6,590 nt of DNA from Chitinophagaceae bacterium. GTDB lineage: Bacteria > Bacteroidota > Bacteroidia > Chitinophagales > Chitinophagaceae. Location of the stretch: NCBI GenBank assembly GCA_025963615.1, contig JAOQAL010000717.1, forward strand, positions 1-6,590. The letters run 5' to 3'. Below the pieces are notes generated by a model. The model was not told the origin of the DNA, did not search any database, and saw only the letters and a list, made by a program, of their open reading frames with translations. This document shows positions 5,545-6,590 of the stretch, piece after piece. How positions within the stretch are numbered: position 1 is the first letter of the stretch; each line of letters begins with the position of its first letter. The translations under genes were made by a program, and so were the position numbers.

Positions 5545-5585
5545 CAAAAAATCTATTTGGCAAAATTTACCAAATAGATTTTTTG
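5545..5585 (+). promoter_or_regulatory. Operator 2 inside a 41-bp near-perfect palindrome
   Basis: The sequence is symmetric around 5565 over 20 bases on each side, with a single mismatched pair (C5561 against A5569). The outer part is CAAAAAATCTATTTGG, then CAAAATTTA, then CCAAATAGATTTTTTG. The inner TTTGGCAAAATTTACCAAA matches operator 1. It ends 18 bp before the regulator's start codon. A weak Bacteroidota-type promoter may overlap it: TTTA at 5566-5569, 19 bases, then TACTTTTA at 5589-5596, compared with TTTG and TAnnTTTG. As RNA it would also fold into a stem followed by U residues. Confidence 0.75.
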
Positions 5586-5603
5586 AACTACTTTTATCCC
5601 ACT

Positions 5604-6380
5604 ATGGATACGCATAAGGAACTGGAAGATTTTATAGTAAATGGAAGTAAAACCTATATACCGCATATCTCTCTGGATTGTGCGATCTTCGGCTATCATG
5701 ACCACCAATTGAAAATTTTGATTTCCATGCTGAAGGGCCTTGATGGTTTTTGCCTGCCGGGTGGTTATATCAAACGGACAGAAACGCTTGATGAAGCAGC
5801 CGGCAGAATAGTAAAAGAGCGGTCGGCTATTACCGGCCTGTACCTGCAGCAATACAAAACATTTGGAGACCCGGACCGGGTAAAATGGAGTGATCTTGAT
5901 ACGGAAAAATTAATGAAGCTGCCTGGATTCAAAAAACTAAAGAACAGTTGGCTGATGGACCAGACCATTTCTATTGGTTATTATGCCATCACTGATTTTT
6001 CACTCGTTAAACCCCAACCTGATTTCATGTCAGTTTCCTGTGCGTGGTTTGATATTGAAAAGATGCCTGATCTTTTATTCGACCATAATCAAATGGTGAG
6101 TGAAGCCTTGCAAACATTGCGGTTACAATTGTATTATTATCCCATTGCCGGAAAATTATTACCCAAAAAATTTACGCTTACTGAAATCCATGCAGTCTAT
6201 GAAACTTTGTTAAATAAAAGGCTTGACATACGCAACTTTCCAAAAAAATTAATCTTCCTTGGCTTAATCAATAAACTGAATGAAAAGCGTAATATCGGGC
6301 CGCACCGGGCTCCCTTCCTTTACACTTTTAATAACAGGAAATATAAAAAAGCACTTGAGCTTGGTATTGATTTAAGCTGA
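5604..6380 (+). CDS. Nudix-domain / winged-helix transcriptional regulator (NrtR/AraR-like)
   Basis: This 258-residue protein joins an N-terminal Nudix-fold domain (about 18-150) to a C-terminal winged-helix domain (about 185-245). That is the layout of NrtR regulators and of the Bacteroides AraR-type sugar regulators, in which the Nudix part binds the ligand. The Nudix box region (54-76) keeps Gly54, Glu60, Arg68 and Glu72, but the usual REuxEExG reads RIVKERSA, so two of the catalytic Glu positions are lost and hydrolysis is unlikely. The DHNQMVSEAL segment (160-169) and FTLTEIHAVYETLL...LDIRNFPKKL (190-216) are typical of the family's linker and DNA-binding helices. The start at 5604 is preferred over an ATG at 5532, whose extra 24 residues come from operator sequence. 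The divergent sugar-isomerase-like gene and the paired operators suggest autoregulation and control of that gene. The ligand is unknown. Confidence 0.88.
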   Translation: MDTHKELEDFIVNGSKTYIPHISLDCAIFGYHDHQLKILISMLKGLDGFCLPGGYIKRTETLDEAAGRIVKERSAITGLYLQQYKTFGDPDRVKWSDLDTEKLMKLPGFKKLKNSWLMDQTISIGYYAITDFSLVKPQPDFMSVSCAWFDIEKMPDLLFDHNQMVSEALQTLRLQLYYYPIAGKLLPKKFTLTEIHAVYETLLNKRLDIRNFPKKLIFLGLINKLNEKRNIGPHRAPFLYTFNNRKYKKALELGIDLS

Positions 6381-6420
6381 AATTATTAAAGAACGATAAA
6401 GGCAGAGAATTTGACTTGTT

Positions 6421-6590
6421 TTACCGATCCTCGAATGTATTAATTAAAAGGAAGAGCGGCGGGAAAGCAATAGCATCACACACGTCAGGTGATAAATTAA
6501 TACGCGATAAATAAAAATAGCCTTCCGGGCCGTGATAATTTTTATAAACCAAAATTCCATGGAAGGCGAAAACCGCAGGCAACTCACCAA
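6421..6590 (-). CDS. C-terminal end of an unidentified protein (5' end outside the window)
   Basis: The minus strand is open from the right edge to TAA at 6423-6421, giving 55 residues that read like a real protein end: GELPAVFAFHGILVYKNYHG, then PEGYFYLSRINLSPDV and PPLFLLINTFEDR. It would converge on the regulator gene with a 40-bp gap and no clear terminator between them. I do not recognise the family. The short PAVFAFHG stretch recalls the C-terminal domain of phosphoketolases, but what follows does not match, so I make no functional call. The alternative is a plus-strand gene beginning at ATG 6559 (MEGENRRQLT), of which only 32 bases are visible and which lacks a recognisable promoter. 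Confidence 0.42.
   Translation of the reverse strand, partial: GELPAVFAFHGILVYKNYHGPEGYFYLSRINLSPDVCDAIAFPPLFLLINTFEDR

Noticed and set aside
5488..5603. Longer starts for both divergent genes (5547 minus and 5532 plus)
   Set aside because: They would translate the operator palindromes, overlap each other by 16 bp and place extra residues before a Tat signal and before the normal Nudix-regulator N-terminus.

Overview
The window looks like chromosomal DNA from a member of the Bacteroidota, most likely near the Chitinophagaceae. This is judged from protein style (an ECF sigma factor with a zinc-finger/HEAT anti-sigma factor, a DUF4097-type beta-strand protein, a Nudix-type sugar regulator, a Tat-exported TIM-barrel 'sugar isomerase'), the AT-rich spacers and the near absence of Shine-Dalgarno sequences. 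No rRNA, tRNA, CRISPR array, transposase or phage gene was seen.

Left part (1-2086, all minus strand): an ECF sigma factor gene (GTG start at 2086) is followed 8 bp later by a membrane-spanning zf-HC2 anti-sigma factor with HEAT-like repeats in its C-terminal half. About 280 bp further on comes an exported DUF4097-like protein that runs off the left edge. The spacer before this last gene carries a perfect 61-bp direct repeat; both copies include the leader and the ATGAAA of the gene start.

Middle (2087-4491): a roughly 510-bp mosaic of direct and inverted dispersed-repeat modules (2159-2667) separates the sigma operon from two plus-strand genes. These are a YceI-family protein (2721-3257) and a VOC/PhnB-like protein (3440-3850). 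The 641-bp convergent spacer that follows holds a strong nested terminator, a perfect 13-bp A/T hairpin, and a 67-codon open stretch on the minus strand that may be a gene remnant.

Right part (4492-6590): a Tat-exported xylose-isomerase-like TIM-barrel protein (minus) is divergent from a Nudix/winged-helix transcriptional regulator (plus). Between them lie two related palindromic operators whose centres are 42 bp apart, the second inside a 41-bp near-perfect palindrome. The layout suggests that the regulator controls itself and its divergent neighbour in response to a sugar-related ligand. The right edge probably holds the C-terminal end of another minus-strand gene.

The strongest candidate for something undescribed is this twin-operator regulatory unit, followed by the duplicated leader in front of the DUF4097-like gene.
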